From contig CAJNAR010000149.1 of NCBI GenBank assembly GCA_905220665.1, positions 620,001-684,000 on the forward strand: 64,000 nt of DNA, read 5' to 3'. The notes under the pieces are model-generated. The model ran no database searches and was not told the DNA's origin. It was given only the letters and a program-made list of their open reading frames with translations. Positions 61,585 to 64,000 of this stretch are shown here, one piece after another (the first letter of the stretch is position 1; the number at the start of each line of letters is the position of its first letter). Source of the stretch: Albugo candida (lineage: Eukaryota > Oomycota > Peronosporomycetes > Albuginales > Albuginaceae). The translations under genes were made by a program, and so were the position numbers.

Positions 61585-61717
61585 ATATGATCGCTGAAAG
61601 ATCTCCGAAGGAAAAAAGACAAGACATTTCTGCTCAAGACGAAATTAAAAGGTTTTGTGACAATACAGACAGTGTATCTCCACGGTCTCAAATCACAATA
61701 TGGATGTTGCGTAAATT

Positions 61718-63847
61718 ATGCAATTGTTGAATCTCCTTTTGTCAACACAGCTTCCAAACGCATCTACAGTCCCGAAAACATCAGAATCGACCATTTCTCT
61801 GATAAAGAGGTTAAAGCATTCTTGTTTACGTGCAATTGATCCTATAAAGGCGATGCAGCGAGCGCGATATAGAAAAGCTACGTTATATTTGAGATTCAAG
61901 TGGGCTGGTTGTGATCCGATTCTGATTAGCTATGCGGCGGCACCGATCATCACATCATCATCACAGTATGGAGGCATTTTTGGTTAAACGCAAGCTCATT
62001 TGACGTCTCTTGCACAGGCTCCAGTCACAAAGCCTAAAATCTTTGCAATGATAGCATTCTTTGTCGCAAAAGACTAGTCACTTCGCCAATGTAAATCTTA
62101 GTGGCTGTTCAATGGCCGCTCTCTAAAATTCCGAAATTCATGCATCATCCTGAAGGAAAAACGGATCGAGAACAAAAGTATCTAATTGCCGATAGGAAGT
62201 ACATTGACATAATACGATTTTTCCATGGCCGAAGCGGTTGGACTTGGATCCCCGTATCTCCAAACTGTTCTCGAATTCTTCCAAACACAGCATTAGGATT
62301 CCCTGCTTTGACGAACACAGTGTTCTTCTGGACAAACTACCGAAACGTACCTTGGAATCGACTTGAATCACATCATTGTGTCAATCATCTCAGGGATTCC
62401 ATATGCTTTTCTCAAAAAGACTGTTTTCTCGAAGCATTACAGCAGCATGATAAGAATGTAAAGGAGACGATTTATATTGACGAGTTTCTTCCTCGGTCTT
62501 TCGTTTTGTGTGCTGCCCAAGGTTTTCAGTCTTCGATGGAGATATTTATGTGTCATTTTATCTACTTTGCGGCTCTAGCGGCAATCAAACATTTATCTAC
62601 GGGCAAATTCGAAGACTCCAAATGGACATTATTTCCTTCAGAAGAGCAAATTAGTGCATCCATCCATTTGCTGACTATAATCCGCTGTCACATGCGTTCA
62701 AATATGAGACAATTTATTGCTCGAGACCTACAAAATGCGTTTGATTTGTACGATCCTTGCTGGAAATGCTTGCAATATCCCATATGCTCGACATGGAGAC
62801 CATCCATCAATTTGAAGAAATATAATGAAATGAATCATCTGATGAAGTTCTTTGAAGCAAATGATAATCAGTACCATTTAGTGCAGACCTCAAATGTATG
62901 GATTTGCAAACCAGCGCGTTCTTCACAGGGCCGAGGAATCAAATTATTCACTTCGCTTGATACATTAAATGAGCATTTACGGCATGAGCTCCGAAGCTCA
63001 ACAAGTAAGCAGAGTCGTAATTGGATTGTGCAAAAATACATTGAGAGCCCTGTCGAGCTTAGAAACTCTTGTAGTCGAGTAGCTGGTAGTTTACCACATC
63101 CTTCGATTAAAAGTCGAAAATTTGATTTACGACAATGGGTCCTTATAACAAGTCTGCGTCCATTAAAAGTGTATTGGTATCGACATTGTTATGCGCGCTT
63201 TAGTTCGAAAGAATATACATTACGTAATATCGATGATCGCTTCGTTCATCTGTGCAATTATTCCGTACAAAAAGCAAACGTTACCTCAAGCATGGCACGC
63301 AACCCGCAAGAGTCTGCGTGCATTCGACACTCTAAAGAGATACAGCAAAGGCTAAGGTTTGTGTGTCTTATTCGCCTTACATTACCTGCTTTCTAATCTC
63401 CTATACCGTGTAGACAAAAATATGAAGTGGATGTATGGAGCCAAGTGATCCTTCCGCAGATGAAGGCAGCAACAAAAAGCGCTATGGAGGCAGTTTTACC
63501 GAGACTTCAGGCTATTGGGGTGAGTGCAGATACGCTCTCCTTGTATTTGTGCCCTATATTCATATGGGACGTACACAGAAAGGATTTGAATGGCTTGGAC
63601 TTGATTTTTTGGTCGATTCCGAATTGCACGTATGGCTACTAGAAGCGAACATCAGTCCTGACTTGAGCTACGGGGACGATATTCGTAGAGACTTGGTCCC
63701 AAGAGCGGTTCGAGACACACTACACTGTAAGTATTGTGCGATTGATTGAGTGAGTTTCGCTTCATTCCACTTGTCGTAGTGATCATAAGAGAAGAATTCA
63801 AAGAGGAAGACACTGATAGAAATGGATGGATACCATTATCGATCTAA
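61718..63847 (+). CDS. Tubulin tyrosine ligase-like protein (TTLL, glycylase-like)
   Basis: An ATP-grasp enzyme that adds amino acids to tubulin tails. The main exon, about 62101-63356, contains NVWICKPARSSQGRGIKLFT (ATP-grasp loop), NWIVQKYIESPV, KFDLRQWVLITSLRPLKVYW (conserved KFDLRxWVL), YRHCYARFSS and FVHLCNYSVQK. Later exons (about 63414-63519, 63579-63726, 63780-63847) give KAATKSAMEAV, FEWLGLDFLVDSELHVWLLE and ANISPDLSY, the catalytic end of the family. The extended N-terminus resembles TTLL3/8-type glycylases. An upstream frame at 61718-61983 joins through a 117-bp GT-AG gap, but an alternative ATG at about 61587 exists, so the 5' end is uncertain. The C-terminus ends in DRNGWIPLSI. 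Confidence 0.8.
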
Positions 63848-63858
63848 CGGAACGATAG

Positions 63859-64000
63859 ATGGAGACGCGAATGGATTTAAACGAGCGATATGGTGATGTC
63901 GATTATGATACGCGAGCCTTGCGGAAGTTGAAGATGTTTCTCGCTCTGATCAGATGCATCTCATCAGCTGCTCTTTACTGTCAAAATATTGCAGCCTCTT
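63859..64000 (+). other. Open frame at the right edge
   Basis: From an ATG at 63859 a frame stays open to the window end (47 codons, around RMDLNERYGDVDYDTRALRK). It may be the first exon of another gene or a further exon of the TTLL gene; the sequence stops too early to tell. Confidence 0.3.

Overview
The window is nuclear DNA of a eukaryote. Nearly every gene is cut by short GT-AG introns (mostly 47-70 bp), there are no operons, and the proteins are eukaryotic: a kinesin-type protein, CLASP, condensin, Cwc25, a Qa-SNARE, an E2 enzyme, ELMO, DENN, TTLL and uL24. The moderate AT bias, tight gene blocks, RGS-DENN fusion and a PIKfyve-type lipid kinase fused to other domains suggest a stramenopile, most likely an oomycete. 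That assignment is inference from gene content, not a database match.

Layout. 0.2-1.4 kb (+): a seven-exon LarB-family gene. 1.4-5.6 kb: gene-poor, with a 5S rRNA-like element on the minus strand. 5.6-15.7 kb: DEAD-box helicase (+), an unknown zinc-binding-type protein (-), a syntaxin Qa-SNARE (-), a UBE2D-like E2 (+) and a 1158-residue RGS-DENN protein (+). 15.7-19.6 kb: gene-poor, holding a decayed acyl-protein thioesterase (-). 19.6-41.8 kb is dense: uL24/RPL26 (+), a kinesin-like protein with a degenerate motor (-), a ~2200-residue coiled-coil protein (-), Cwc25 (+), CLASP (-), an ELMO-domain protein (+), a ZNF593/Bud20-type protein (+), CRIPT (+), a small coiled-coil protein (+) and a PP2C phosphatase (-). 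41.8-46.2 kb: a small tail-anchored protein (+), then open fragments that look like gene relics. 46.2-58.5 kb: an unknown protein (+), a TM-dysferlin-PH-PIPK protein (+), a double-DEP protein (-) and condensin CAP-D2 (+). 58.5-61.6 kb: gene-poor. 61.7-63.8 kb: a tubulin tyrosine ligase-like gene (+).

Several neighbours share a microtubule theme (pseudokinesin, giant coiled-coil protein, CLASP, TTLL), and others act in membrane and small-GTPase signalling (RGS-DENN, ELMO, syntaxin, PIPK, DEP). They are separate transcription units, and many are divergent pairs with short shared promoters, for example 103 bp between the CLASP and ELMO start codons. Exons were assigned by keeping reading frame and family motifs continuous across GT-AG boundaries, so individual junctions may be off by a base or more. 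The most striking items are the LarB-type gene in a eukaryote, the TM-dysferlin-PH-PIPK fusion, the kinesin without nucleotide-binding motifs, the uL24 start codon split by an intron, the decayed thioesterase and the 5S-like element.
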